Of a stretch of DNA of 64,000 nt, positions 36,604-45,611 are shown piece by piece. The stretch covers positions 9,699 through 73,698 of the forward strand of contig JBJHBH010000006.1 in NCBI GenBank assembly GCA_050485365.1, given 5' to 3'. The notes under the pieces are model-generated. The model had not been told where the DNA came from. It searched no databases and saw only the letters and a program-made list of their open reading frames with translations. The DNA is from JARFUG01 sp050485365 (GTDB lineage Bacteria > Desulfobacterota > Desulfuromonadia > Desulfuromonadales > JACZKF01). Position 1 is the first letter of the stretch, and every line of letters starts with the position of its first letter. Both the position numbers and the translations under genes were made by a program.

Positions 36604-37340
36604 GCGGGCTCTTCCAGCCCCCTTTTTCCGCCCTCTGGGACGTTCTGCTCGTCGCCCTGGTCCTCTTTGCCTTTCAGTATCTCGTGCTACGTCGGCCATT
36701 TCCCCGTGCGGGAAGGGTGGCGGCCGGTTTCGGGTATATGCTGGCCGGCCTGATTCTTCTTGTTCTCGGGTTGGAGATGGCGGTCTTTCCCCTCGGAGAG
36801 GTCATGACCGGGCAGCTCCTCGAACGCAGCGGCGCAGGATCAGCCTGGAGCCTTATGCTCGGCATCGGGGCCTTTGCCGCCGCCGTCACTTTCGCTGCAG
36901 TCTTTGCCGAACCCGTTCTCACATCCCTTTCGCAGCGCGCGCAGCAGGTCTCGGGGGGGACGATCGACGCGGTACGGATGCGCCTGGTGGTGGCCTCGGG
37001 CGCGACAATCGGCGTGGGCCTCAGCGTCCTCAGGATCGTATGGGGATGGCACGTCTCCCACTTGGTGGCGCCTTTCATCGTGGTGATCTGGATTCAGTCC
37101 CGTTACGCCCCACCGGTGATACGACCTCTGGCCTACGATGCCGGTGTTGCCGGAGTTTCGACGATCCTCGTTCCGCTGCTGATCTCCATCGGTGCAGCTC
37201 TGGCCATGGAGATCCCCGGTCGCAGCGTCCTTGCGGACGGTTTCGGACTTGTGGTGATGGCGGCGCTCACCCCCGTGGCGATGGTGATGGGGTATGCGCA
37301 AATTGCCGGGTATCTGGCGGGGCGTCGCGAAGAAAACTAG
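36600..37340 (+). CDS. DUF1538 family membrane protein, second copy
   Basis: The 246-residue paralogue has the matching motifs GLEMAVFPLGE and FAAVFAEPVLTSLSQRA, and ILVPLLISIGAALAMEIPGR in place of the corresponding segment of the first copy. Same-orientation paralogues joined by a 4-bp overlap probably form a heterodimer. A PII-like protein follows at 38 bp, as seen when a nucleotide sensor gates a transporter. Confidence 0.8.
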   Translation: MSGLFQPPFSALWDVLLVALVLFAFQYLVLRRPFPRAGRVAAGFGYMLAGLILLVLGLEMAVFPLGEVMTGQLLERSGAGSAWSLMLGIGAFAAAVTFAAVFAEPVLTSLSQRAQQVSGGTIDAVRMRLVVASGATIGVGLSVLRIVWGWHVSHLVAPFIVVIWIQSRYAPPVIRPLAYDAGVAGVSTILVPLLISIGAALAMEIPGRSVLADGFGLVVMAALTPVAMVMGYAQIAGYLAGRREEN

Positions 37341-37378
37341 CGCCCCATGAGGCGCTGTATCGAGAGAAGGAGAGTGTC

Positions 37379-37729
37379 ATGCATTTCAAACTCATCATCG
37401 CCCTGGTGGAAGATGCCAAGACAGACGTGATCCTTGCCGCAGCCCGGGATGCCGGGGCCACAGGGGCCACCGTTCTCAATCAGGCCCGGGGAGAAGGGCT
37501 GGAGCAGAAGCGCACCTTTTTCGGCCTCGCTCTTGAAGCGCAGCGTGACATGCTCCTATTCCTGGTAGAGGAGCACCTGAGCCGATCGATTCTCGAAACG
37601 ATCGCCCGTGTGGGGGAATTCGACGATACCCCGGGGACCGGAATCGCCTTTCAGCTCGATGTCGAGGATGCAGTCGGGGTGAGTCAGCAGATCCGCAAGC
37701 TATCGTCCGTCGTGGAGGATGAGATATGA
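37379..37729 (+). CDS. PII-like signalling protein
   Basis: The 116-residue product has the PII beginning (MHFKLIIALVEDAKTDVILAAARDAGATGATVLNQARGEG) and core (DMLLFLVEEHLSRSILETIARVGEFDDTPGTGIAFQLDVEDAVGV), but lacks the long uridylylated T-loop. An AAGGAG site is 8 bp upstream. It overlaps the CBS gene by 4 bp. PII proteins near membrane genes usually control transport in response to ATP, ADP or related ligands. That is the inferred role here. Confidence 0.85.
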   Translation: MHFKLIIALVEDAKTDVILAAARDAGATGATVLNQARGEGLEQKRTFFGLALEAQRDMLLFLVEEHLSRSILETIARVGEFDDTPGTGIAFQLDVEDAVGVSQQIRKLSSVVEDEI

Positions 37730-38130
37730 ACGAGAGAAAAAGGATACGCGTTCGGGACGTGATGACGCCGAACGTCGTGACGGTGGAAGGCATGCTCAGC
37801 ATCCGGGAGGCCCTGAACATCATGCGGGAGAAGGGGCTCAAGTGCTTGCTGGTGCAAAAACGCCATCCCGAGGACGAGTATGGTCTGCTCCTCCTCTCCG
37901 ATATCGCACGGCAGGTCCTCGCCAAAGACCGGGCGCCGCAGCGGGTGAACGTCTACGAAATCATGGCCAAACCACTGATTTCAGTCGATCCGGGGATGGA
38001 TATCCGCTACTGCGCGCGCCTCTTCGACCGTTTCGATATCTCCCGGGCACCCGTCGTCGAGAACGGCGAGGTGGTCGGTGTCGTGAGTCTTACCGATCTG
38101 GTCCTTCGCGGACTTTGTGTTTCAGAATAA
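37726..38130 (+). CDS. Two-CBS-domain protein
   Basis: The 134-residue protein is a CBS pair: RVRDVMTPNVVTVEGMLSIREALNIMREKGLKCLLV for the first and VYEIMAKPLISVDPGMDIRYCARLFDRFDISRAPVVENGEVVGVVSLTDLV for the second. CBS pairs bind adenine nucleotides. With the PII-like and Usp genes on either side, at least three nucleotide-sensing families sit in one operon with the DUF1538 pair. Confidence 0.9.
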   Translation: MNERKRIRVRDVMTPNVVTVEGMLSIREALNIMREKGLKCLLVQKRHPEDEYGLLLLSDIARQVLAKDRAPQRVNVYEIMAKPLISVDPGMDIRYCARLFDRFDISRAPVVENGEVVGVVSLTDLVLRGLCVSE

Positions 38131-38145
38131 AGGTCAGGAGGTTTT

Positions 38146-38946
38146 ATGCGAATATTGTACGCCACAGACGGCTCTTCTCAGGCGCGGGCAGCCGGCGTTT
38201 TGCTGACGAGCCTGAATCTTTCCCCGAAAGATCGACTGACTATTTTCACGGTGGATGATCGAAGCGGAGAGATCGCCTATGACCAGATCTTCACGTCAGC
38301 GTTCGAGGATCTTTCGGGGACAGCCGCTACGATCGACACCAGAAACGCAGAAGGCTTTGCGGACGAGGGGATTCTCAAGGAGGCAAGGCGGTCGGCGTCA
38401 GACCTGCTTGTGCTGGGGGCTAAAGGGAGTTCTGTCGGAAGAGATGCGAGACGCGTGCTTCGACATGCGCCCTGCTCCGTGCTGGTGGCTCGGCAGAAAT
38501 ACACCTCGATGCGCAACATCCTTTTCGCCTTTGATGGAACAGGGCCGTCGATTGCAGCGGCCCAAAACCTTCTTCGCTTCCCCCTGCCGCCGGATGCAAG
38601 AATACACCTCGTCACCGTTCTTCGCCCAATGAATCCAAACCTCCCTCAGCGTGAGTCCGAACACCTGCGCAATGGCCTCGATGCAGACCAGGTGCTCGGG
38701 GATCTGGATCGAATAAAGGATAATTTTCGTGCTGCAGGGCGGCAGGCTCTCCTCCACACCTTGCGGGGCCACCCTGCCGCGTGTCTGCTCGACTATGCGA
38801 AGACCGAGGAAATCGATCTCATTGTGCTGGGTTTCTATAACACAAGTGTGCCTGAGCGGATTCTGCGCTTCTTCATCGGGAGCATTTCTGAAAGAGTCGT
38901 TCGTCACGCGTCCTGCTCTATTTTGCTGATGAGACCAACCTCTTGA
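38146..38946 (+). CDS. Second universal stress protein of the operon
   Basis: The 266-residue protein is a clear paralogue of the gene at 35019 (MRILYATDGSSQARAAGVLL against MRILYATDGSPQARSAGVLL). Its second ATP loop reads LGFYNTSVPERILRFFIGSI, with the second glycine replaced, so ATP binding in that domain may be lost. It follows the CBS gene by 15 bp with an AGGAGG site. It may be the sequence-diverged partner of the first Usp in a heterodimer. Confidence 0.85.
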   Translation: MRILYATDGSSQARAAGVLLTSLNLSPKDRLTIFTVDDRSGEIAYDQIFTSAFEDLSGTAATIDTRNAEGFADEGILKEARRSASDLLVLGAKGSSVGRDARRVLRHAPCSVLVARQKYTSMRNILFAFDGTGPSIAAAQNLLRFPLPPDARIHLVTVLRPMNPNLPQRESEHLRNGLDADQVLGDLDRIKDNFRAAGRQALLHTLRGHPAACLLDYAKTEEIDLIVLGFYNTSVPERILRFFIGSISERVVRHASCSILLMRPTS

Positions 38947-39052
38947 GAGTACAATCCCATGGACTTTACAAAATGAGCACTTTCGTTTTTTCTTTTCCTC
39001 TCCTCTTCTGAGGCGAAATCCGAGGCTTCACCCCGCTGAAACGCAAAACTCC

Positions 39053-39398
39053 TTGCCTCTTCTTGCTATTGTCGTCTTCTCCATCGCGGCTACGCAGGTG
39101 CACCTCGTTCTGGGGTCGATCGACCTTTTCGACCCGCTGCTCCTGGTCTTTACCGCCTTTCTCACCGTCGCGGCCTTATCGGCCCGCATCCTTTCACGCC
39201 CTTTCGGACTTCCGCCACGGCAGGGCAGGGTCCTCGCGTTCAGTTTCGGCACCGCAACTCCTTTGTGGTGCTTCCCCTCGCCCTTGCTCTTCCTTCGTCG
39301 TTCGAGCTGGCCGCCGTCGCCAGTCCCTGGTGGAGCTTGTCGGGATGGTGGTCTATCTGTGGTGGGTGCCGAAGCGGCTCTTTCCTGTGCCGAGTTGA
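39053..39398 (+). pseudogene. Remnant of an arsenite-permease-like (Acr3/bile acid:Na+ symporter) gene
   Basis: Only the C-terminal third survives. One frame gives LPLAIVVFSIAATQVHLVLG and FGLPPRQGRVLAFSFGT. A second frame resumes with RNSFVVLPLALALPSSFELAA, and a third ends with SLVELVGMVVYLWWVPKRLF and a stop at 39396-39398. This succession matches the last helices of arsenic-resistance permeases, but at least one single-base shift and a deletion of about 10 bp separate the parts. No ribosome site or 5' half is present. Confidence 0.7.
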
Positions 39399-39413
39399 CG
39401 CCAAGGTGCATGA

Positions 39414-39448
39414 GGAGATGCCATCGGGTTCTCCCGGATGGCATCTCC
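39414..39448. terminator. Hairpin between the permease remnant and secF
   Basis: Perfect 12-bp arms GGAGATGCCATC and GATGGCATCTCC lie between convergent reading directions. It has no T tract. Confidence 0.5.
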
Positions 39449-39464
39449 TGCCGCCACTAGCCTC

Positions 39465-40403
39465 TCATGGGGTTTCCGGCAGCGCCTCCTTTTCCATGCG
39501 AGGGCGATGCTTCTCCCATGCGAGGACGAGAGCGCTGGCGACGAAGATGGTGGAGTAGGTCCCCGCAACGATCCCCACCAGCAGGGCGAAGGCGAAGTTT
39601 CGGATGACCGCGCCCCCCAGGAGAAAAAGGGAGGTCACCACCATGAGGGTCGTCCCCGACGTCAGCAGGGTTCGCGAGAGGGTCTCGTTGATGCTTCGGT
39701 TGACGGTGGCGGCGAACCCCTCACCAGGGTACCTGCCGAGGTTTTCTCGGATTCTGTCGAAGATGATGATCGTGTCGTTAAGCGAATAGCCGATGATGGT
39801 GAGAAAGGCGGCGATGATCGGCAGGTCGATCTCCTTGCCGAAGATCGAGAAGAATCCGAGCGTGATCAGTACGTCGTGCACGAGGGCGACGACGGCCCCC
39901 ACGGCGAAGCGGAACTCGAAGCGCCACGAGATATAGACCAGCGTACCGAGGATCGCATAGAGAAGCGCCAAAAGACCTTTTTCCCGCAGCTCTTTTCCGA
40001 CCTGAGGTCCCACCATTTCGGTCCGGCGCACCTCCAGCCCCCCTTTGCCGAAACTCTGCTCAAGCGCCTCTTTTATCGTATGCGAAAATTGCTTCACTTC
40101 GGTGCCGCTCTCCTGGGTCCGGATCAGGAACTCATTCGATTGGTCACCGAACTGTTGGATTGTGAGAGAGCGCAAGCCCAGACTTTCGAGAGCATCTCGT
40201 ATTTCGCCCGGCTGAGTCGGGTAAACAAATTGAACCTGGATGAGAGTGCCGCCGGCGAAGTCTATACCGTACTCAGGCCCCCCCTTGGAGACGAGCGAGA
40301 CGAGTCCGGCAAGGATCACTAAAACGGAGAGCAGGACGGCGATTCGATTTTTCCCGACAAAGTCGAAAGTGCTGTTGGGTCTGACAATCTGCATTTGCCT
40401 CAC
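39465..40403 (-). CDS. secF: SecF, protein translocase accessory subunit, without an adjacent secD
   Basis: The 312-residue protein has six membrane segments and the SecF signature blocks YGIDFAGGTLIQVQF, VHDVLITLGFFSIFG and IIGYSLNDTIIIFDRIRENL. SecDF uses proton flow to pull proteins through the Sec channel. No secD or yajC lies beside it, which is unusual because the two are nearly always adjacent. It may be a second copy or a relocated gene. The ATG at 40394 is an alternative start. Confidence 0.93.
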   Translation of the reverse strand: MRQMQIVRPNSTFDFVGKNRIAVLLSVLVILAGLVSLVSKGGPEYGIDFAGGTLIQVQFVYPTQPGEIRDALESLGLRSLTIQQFGDQSNEFLIRTQESGTEVKQFSHTIKEALEQSFGKGGLEVRRTEMVGPQVGKELREKGLLALLYAILGTLVYISWRFEFRFAVGAVVALVHDVLITLGFFSIFGKEIDLPIIAAFLTIIGYSLNDTIIIFDRIRENLGRYPGEGFAATVNRSINETLSRTLLTSGTTLMVVTSLFLLGGAVIRNFAFALLVGIVAGTYSTIFVASALVLAWEKHRPRMEKEALPETP

Positions 40404-40553
40404 CTTCTTAACTGGGGTAGACCGGAACTTCCTTCAGCCGGACAGATCACGACTGGCAGGCGCCGGCACAATGCGTCAAGGAGCCTTATCTCACAGAGAC
40501 GGTTCGGGCCTGCCCCTTGAAAGGGACAGGCGGTTCACAGTGATCGAACAGAC

Positions 40554-40931
40554 TCAGGAGTGAGGCGGTGGGCGCGGAAGGGAAAATGCAGGAAATGCGG
40601 CGGATGGGTCGAGAAAGGTCGACTCGCGCTTAAGTAGATGGATGGACCGGTTTGAGGCAGGAAGCGCGATGCTGCACGGAGGTGAAGCGAAAGAAGTCGG
40701 AAGGTTGTCGGCATTCTCCGGCGACAGAGGAGCGGTTGCCGCCAGATCCGGGCTGAAAAAGGGGGCGCAGAGCGCGTCGGCAGGCCGGTAGCGAAAATCC
40801 TCGGCAAGGGCATTTGTCTGCAGCGCCAACAGGAGGATCGCCGGCAGCAGCCAGATCCATGCTCCGAGAAACACGCAGGAGTTTCGCTGTAGTGGGGCGG
40901 ATTTTATGGGAAGTCGCTTTTGCATGAAGCC
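40554..40931 (-). CDS. Small secreted protein of unknown function
   Basis: From the MGFMQKRLPIK methionine this gives about 125 residues with an N-terminal hydrophobic signal (FLGAWIWLLPAILLLALQTNALAED region), followed by a proline/serine-rich tail with two cysteines. There are no known domain motifs. Coding is supported mainly by the signal-like start, so this call is tentative. Confidence 0.4.
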   Translation of the reverse strand, partial: GFMQKRLPIKSAPLQRNSCVFLGAWIWLLPAILLLALQTNALAEDFRYRPADALCAPFFSPDLAATAPLSPENADNLPTSFASPPCSIALPASNRSIHLLKRESTFLDPSAAFPAFSLPRPPPHS

Positions 40932-40958
40932 CATGGCCTCGGGTTCAAGGAGAGCCAA

Positions 40959-41352
40959 TCATACGCCTTAAGCGAAAAGAAATCCACATGTGAGAAGGAG
41001 GTATAACTGGCTTGAGGTTTCCGTAATTCCCGACCATCAGAACAAGGAAGGCACCCCGTTCATCTGGACACACCTACTCTGTTCTACTTCTTGTCTCGAT
41101 GATTAGCTCGGGAGAGTTAGTGCTTCATTTTTCAACAATCCGATTACTCCTGTGCAATGGGTAAGTGCAATCGAGTTGGAAAAGACGGAGAAAATAGACC
41201 GAAAAAGCTGACTCTTTTCCTTGGTTTCCTACACATGGATGAAGGGCGATTGAACCTACGTGGAAGCTAGGCGATAGCGGCAGCCTTCGACAGTAGTTTG
41301 ACAATGCTGACGGGTGGGTGGGAGAATTGAAAAAACTTTCCAGGAGAGATAG
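40959..41352. other. Intergenic stretch with candidate promoter for the aldehyde dehydrogenase
   Basis: This is about 394 bp of lower G+C without a convincing gene. TTGACA at 41298-41303 and GAGAAT at 41322-41327 (18-bp spacer) form a weak sigma70-type promoter ahead of the dehydrogenase, whose ribosome site is AGGAGAG. Confidence 0.4.
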
Positions 41353-42717
41353 ATGGCTTTGGAATCGATTAATCCCACCACCGGGGAGACGCTGGAAACG
41401 TTCGACGAATGGCCCCCGGACCGTACACGGGAAAATCTCTCCGGCGTGAATGCGGCTTGGCTGGACTGGCGTCATACGTCATTTTCGCAGCGCTCGGACA
41501 GCATGCGTCGGGCGGCGCAGGTGCTTCGCCGCAACAAAGACGAATTCGCGCGGATCATGGCGCTGGAGATGGGCAAACCGATCGCCGGCGGCCGTGCCGA
41601 GATCGAGAAATGCGCCTGGGTCTGCGACTACTACGCCGAGAATGCCGAAGCGATGCTCGCCGATGAGCCGGCAAAGAGCGACGGCGCCCGGGCCTACGCC
41701 GCCTTTCGCCCCCTCGGGACGATTCTGGCGGTGATGCCGTGGAACTTCCCCTTCTGGCAGGTCTTCCGGTTTGCCGCTCCGGCACTGATGGCCGGCAACG
41801 CCGCTGCACTCAAGCACGCCTCCAACGTACCGCGTTGCGCCCTGGCCATTGAGGAGATCTTCCGCCAAGCCGGCTTCCCCGAAAATGTCTTTCGTGCCCT
41901 GTTGATCGGCTCCGGGCAGGTGGAGAAGGTCATAGAGAACGAGACGATCAAGGCGGTCACCCTGACCGGAAGTGACAGGGCCGGCCGCACCGTGGCGGCC
42001 AAAGCCGGGGAGATGCTGAAGAAAACCGTGCTGGAGTTGGGCGGAAGCGACCCCTTCATCGTTCTCGCCGATGCCGATCTGGAGGAGTCTGCAAAAACAG
42101 GTGCGAAAGCCCGCTGCCTCAACTCCGGGCAGAGCTGCATCGCCGCCAAGCGATTCATTGTCGAGGCGGAGATATATGATGCCTGGCTCGACAGATTTCG
42201 GACCGCCATGTCGAAACTGGTGGTGGGCGATCCTCTCGACGAGCGTACGCAGATCGGCCCCCAGGCGCGCGAGGACCTGATGCGGGAACTGCACCGTCAA
42301 GTGGAAACCTCTGTGGCCATGGGCGCCAAAGTGCTTCTGGGCGGCAAGCCGATGGAGCGTCAGGGTTATTTTTATCCTCCGACTGTACTGACTGATCTAT
42401 CGCCGGGAATGCCCGCCTGCGACGAAGAACTCTTCGGGCCGGTCGCCTCGGTCTTTAAGGTGCGCGATGAAAAGGAGGCGGTGGAGGTCGCCAACGCCAC
42501 ACCCTTTGGCCTGGGCGCCTCGCTCTGGACCCGCAACAGCTTCAAAGGGGAGGCGATCGCCGCACGAATCGATGCCGGGGCGGTCTTCATCAACGGCATC
42601 GTTAAGAGTGATCCGCGCCTGCCGTTCGGCGGCGTGAAGATCTCGGGGTACGGGCGCGAGCTTTCCTATTACGGGATCAAGGAGTTTGTGAATATCCAGA
42701 CAGTGTGGGTGAAATAA
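41353..42717 (+). CDS. Aldehyde dehydrogenase, succinate-semialdehyde type
   Basis: The 454-residue NAD(P)-dependent enzyme has the Rossmann region TGSDRAGRTVAAKAG, the general-base glutamate in LELGGSDPFIV and the catalytic cysteine in NSGQSCIAAKRF (about residue 262). The C-terminal LPFGGVKISGYGREL completes the family pattern. Length and motifs match Sad/YneI-type succinate-semialdehyde dehydrogenases, but the aldehyde cannot be fixed from sequence. It stands alone between damaged genes. Confidence 0.9.
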   Translation: MALESINPTTGETLETFDEWPPDRTRENLSGVNAAWLDWRHTSFSQRSDSMRRAAQVLRRNKDEFARIMALEMGKPIAGGRAEIEKCAWVCDYYAENAEAMLADEPAKSDGARAYAAFRPLGTILAVMPWNFPFWQVFRFAAPALMAGNAAALKHASNVPRCALAIEEIFRQAGFPENVFRALLIGSGQVEKVIENETIKAVTLTGSDRAGRTVAAKAGEMLKKTVLELGGSDPFIVLADADLEESAKTGAKARCLNSGQSCIAAKRFIVEAEIYDAWLDRFRTAMSKLVVGDPLDERTQIGPQAREDLMRELHRQVETSVAMGAKVLLGGKPMERQGYFYPPTVLTDLSPGMPACDEELFGPVASVFKVRDEKEAVEVANATPFGLGASLWTRNSFKGEAIAARIDAGAVFINGIVKSDPRLPFGGVKISGYGRELSYYGIKEFVNIQTVWVK

Positions 42718-42721
42718 GCGA

Positions 42722-42888
42722 AAGCGCCTTTCGGATTTGCGAACGGCCTGTCCCAGTTTCTTCCGCTCGGTGATGTCGCGAGCCAGAAATGAGAAGGTCA
42801 GCTCCCCTTCCTTGTGCGGCGGCACCAATGCAACAAATTGGCCGTTTCGCCTCCGACTCCCGGAAGGGAAACCCTGCGCCCGCCACAC
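42722..42888 (-). pseudogene. Fragment of a PAS-domain sensor kinase
   Basis: A short stretch reads NGQFVALVPPHKEGELTFSF and then LARDITERKKLGQAVRKSERRF, which is the end of one PAS domain and the linker to another in hybrid sensor kinases. It has no start, no catalytic domain and ends at the dehydrogenase stop. Confidence 0.6.
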
Positions 42889-42899
42889 TCGCAGGAATG

Positions 42900-43730
42900 C
42901 GGGAAGCGCTCAGCGGCGTCCCTGCGCCCCTCGTCCTGCAGGGCGGCGACGAAATAGAGTCGGGCGTCCCAGTTCTTCATGAGCTTATAACCGGTCAGGA
43001 CGGCCAGGTCCTGGTTTCCCAAGTCCATGCTCACCTCCCACCCGGGACCGCGGTCGGAGAACCAGACGTTAATGCGTCGGTGGATATCCAGCCCTCGGTG
43101 TTGAAAATCGCAAAAGAGAAGTACGCCGATTTTGGCCTGCAGTGCGGTTTCGATGATCTCCGTCACCTCAGGCTCGCGCTCGGGCGTCTCGGGCATGCGC
43201 AGAAAAAGGATGTTCGGCCTGAAGAAGGTCCCGCCGAAGGTCTCGATCCCCGCTTTGAGGTTGTCTCCAAAGCTGGCCGCTGAAATCACTGTCCAGGTGG
43301 CGAAGATCTTCTCCTCCCGGAAGCTCTCGATAATGCGGGGAAGCTCGTCCGCAAGCGTCTCTTCCCGGACCCGCCCGGTGAGACCGACCACCTTGAGGAA
43401 GCCCTTGGGATAGCTGAGATCGCGGATGATGGCGAATGTCTGGCGCAGGTGGTTGATCTCTTCCACCGGCACCAGCAGATTGGCCTTCCATGTGCGCTCC
43501 CGTGCGGCGGCGATCTCCCCCGACTTCTTGGCCGCCCATTCGGCCAGAGCGACGAAGAGGCCGCTGCGCACATCTCCGAAGGGAGCTTCAAGTTGGCGTC
43601 GAATGAGGGCGGTATGGATAAGTAGCACGACGATCAGGGCGATGATGGTGAAGGTCGGATTGACTACGATCATGGCGAAGAGGCACCCGAGGGCGCCCAG
43701 GCGACGGAGACGAGGGAGATGAGGATAACA
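42900..43730 (-). pseudogene. C-terminal remnant of an SLC12-type (Na-K-Cl cotransporter-like) transporter
   Basis: The frame opens with RLRRLGALGCLFA and MIVVNPTFTIIALIVVLLIH, the last membrane helices of bacterial SLC12-like permeases. It continues through the soluble C-terminal domain (LSYPKGFLKVVGLTGRVREE and PRIIESFREEKIFATW) and then runs into the kinase fragment. The ten or so N-terminal helices are missing and no ribosome site precedes it. Confidence 0.65.
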
Positions 43731-43881
43731 GGAGTCAGGCCGGAACTGCCCCCGTTGAGGTTGTGAGATCCACCGGTTGAAGGTATCCGGCCGAAATGTT
43801 TACTCCCGAATCCCAAGCCGGGTTTCAAAATGCTCCCTAGCCGTGAGTTGATAGACGAAATTGTAAGAAGGTGAGTGATGA

Positions 43882-44334
43882 CTATGGCCGATTCTGCAGA
43901 TCTTCGATCAGCGCCTTCATTTCGGAGATTTCTTTACGCTGACTTTCGATGATCTTGTCGGCAAGTTCACGGACGCGCGGATCTGTGATCTGAGCGCGCT
44001 CGCTCGTCAGAATCGCGATTGAATGGTGCGGAATCATGGCCTTCATATAAGACACATCCTCGACGGTCACCTGGCTGCGCACGAGCCAGAGGGCTAGAGA
44101 GAATACGACAGCGCTCCCAACGAAGATACTGATATTTACTCGCCGATTGGTGAGCATGTTCTGCATGAAGGACAGCATGATGACCGCCATTGAAGCTCCC
44201 ATCACGAACGCCATGTATGTACGCGTTTCACTGAAACTCACGTGGTCTAACTGGTAAGTGTTCAGATACATAAGCCCCAGCATGACAACGGTGGAGGTCG
44301 CTATCATGGCGCCGAACCTCGCGTACATCTTCAT
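43882..44334 (-). CDS. DUF305 family protein with membrane helices
   Basis: The 150-residue protein has three hydrophobic segments (about 8-25, 38-58 and 68-88) and a DUF305 domain, recognised by YMKAMIPHHSIAILTSERAQ and the C-terminal VRELADKIIESQRKEISEM. The MxPHH motif suggests metal binding. Similar proteins are found with copper or silver resistance genes, which is only suggestive here. Confidence 0.82.
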   Translation of the reverse strand: MKMYARFGAMIATSTVVMLGLMYLNTYQLDHVSFSETRTYMAFVMGASMAVIMLSFMQNMLTNRRVNISIFVGSAVVFSLALWLVRSQVTVEDVSYMKAMIPHHSIAILTSERAQITDPRVRELADKIIESQRKEISEMKALIEDLQNRP

Positions 44335-44386
44335 AGCCTTTCTCCTTTGGCAGTTTTCCAGGGGATGGGACGAGTTGCGATTGGCG

Positions 44387-44794
44387 CTAGTCAGCCGAAA
44401 CTACAAGGAAGAGCGCGATCAGCGAGCTCAGGATGAGAATGGAGATCAGAATGGCGATACCCCAAAAGGGAAACATCCTGAAGCCCTGCTCCTTCATCTC
44501 GCGGTAACCATCCCAGTATCGCCACAGGGCGATGGCAAAAATCCCCACGCCGACACCAACGAATACCCCTCCCAGAATGAGCGTGAGTAGCGGCATCCCT
44601 GGATGACTGATCAGTCGTGCAAAGGCAAGCCCGGCGGCGACGGTTGCCAGAGCGGTTCGCATCCAGGCGCTGAAGGTTCTCTCTCTGGCGAAAAGGGTCC
44701 GCTGCAGTGCCCATTCCGACCTGTCCCTTGCCAACTCACGCTTTGATTCCGAGCCGTCCGGAGGGACCATGTTTTCAGATATCTTCTTAACCAT
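44387..44794 (-). CDS. DUF202 (YidH-type) membrane protein
   Basis: The 135-residue protein has the DUF202 signature LARDRSEWALQRTLFARERTFSAWMRTALATVAAGLAFARL and two further membrane segments. The family function is unknown. It is encoded 52 bp upstream of the DUF305 gene and may be cotranscribed with it. Confidence 0.85.
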   Translation of the reverse strand: MVKKISENMVPPDGSESKRELARDRSEWALQRTLFARERTFSAWMRTALATVAAGLAFARLISHPGMPLLTLILGGVFVGVGVGIFAIALWRYWDGYREMKEQGFRMFPFWGIAILISILILSSLIALFLVVSAD

Positions 44795-45117
44795 ACCCTG
44801 ATTTCTCTGTCGGGACGGATTTCGAGTCGCTAGGAAACCTTGCGCCAGGTACTCTCTTTATAGTTTTATAACTGCTTTCGTTCGTTCTTCCAGCAAGCAC
44901 CTGAATCTCTTGCCGAACGCCAGGCCGCTCTGATGGAGTGAACAGAGAGGCTGGCGCAAGTGCGGTCCAAGCCCGCGGGAAGAGCCTTGTCCAATTCTCA
45001 TAGCGCCTGCCTCAAGAGAAAGGACCTGAATGAATTGGCCCTTTTTCGTGTCTGAAACATACCGGCACCAAACTGCGAGGAAACTGTTTCGGTCCCGAGT
45101 GCAACCCTGGAGTGCTC
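44795..45117. other. Intergenic stretch, nothing recognised
   Basis: This is about 320 bp between two leftward genes. Open frames overlapping it are out of register with the acetyltransferase gene and look noncoding. Confidence 0.5.
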
Positions 45118-45576
45118 TTAGCTCCTCAGTCTTTTCAAAAGATGATAATTTGCTGAGGGCGTCAACCCCTGTCGCATGAAGTACGCCAGTGCCCTCTTGT
45201 TTGTCGGCGTCACCTCCAACTGGATCGCTTTTACGTGGGCTTCGCTCGTTTCGGAAATATAATCCATGAAAGCAGTCCCGATTCCCTGCTTGCGCCACGC
45301 CGGTTTGACGTAGAGTTCGTCGACTGAGACGATATGCCCGCCGTACTCATTGCTCCAGAGATGGATGAGAATGGCATAGCCAACCACATCCTCCTTGATC
45401 TGGAAAAGGGTGATCTCTCCCTTATGCGGATGAAGTACCAATTCTTTGGCCGTTCGTTGCACCTTTTCACTCGACATCGGCTTACCAGGTTCATCTTCGC
45501 GATAAAGTGCCAGGACCATTTGCTCAAAAAGAGGCAGGTCTGCTTCTTTGAACCGTCGAAACTCTAGCCCATCCAT
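45118..45576 (-). CDS. GNAT-family acetyltransferase
   Basis: The 152-residue enzyme has the GNAT acetyl-CoA loop VDELYVKPAWRKQGIGTAFMDYI (the RKQGIG motif) and the C-terminal LEVTPTNKRALAYFMRQGL. The substrate is unknown. It is followed by a 323-bp gap and preceded by a very long terminator-like palindrome. Confidence 0.88.
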   Translation of the reverse strand: MDGLEFRRFKEADLPLFEQMVLALYREDEPGKPMSSEKVQRTAKELVLHPHKGEITLFQIKEDVVGYAILIHLWSNEYGGHIVSVDELYVKPAWRKQGIGTAFMDYISETSEAHVKAIQLEVTPTNKRALAYFMRQGLTPSANYHLLKRLRS

Positions 45577-45611
45577 AAAAGGAATCCTTCAGCAGAGAAC
45601 TCATCTTAGAG

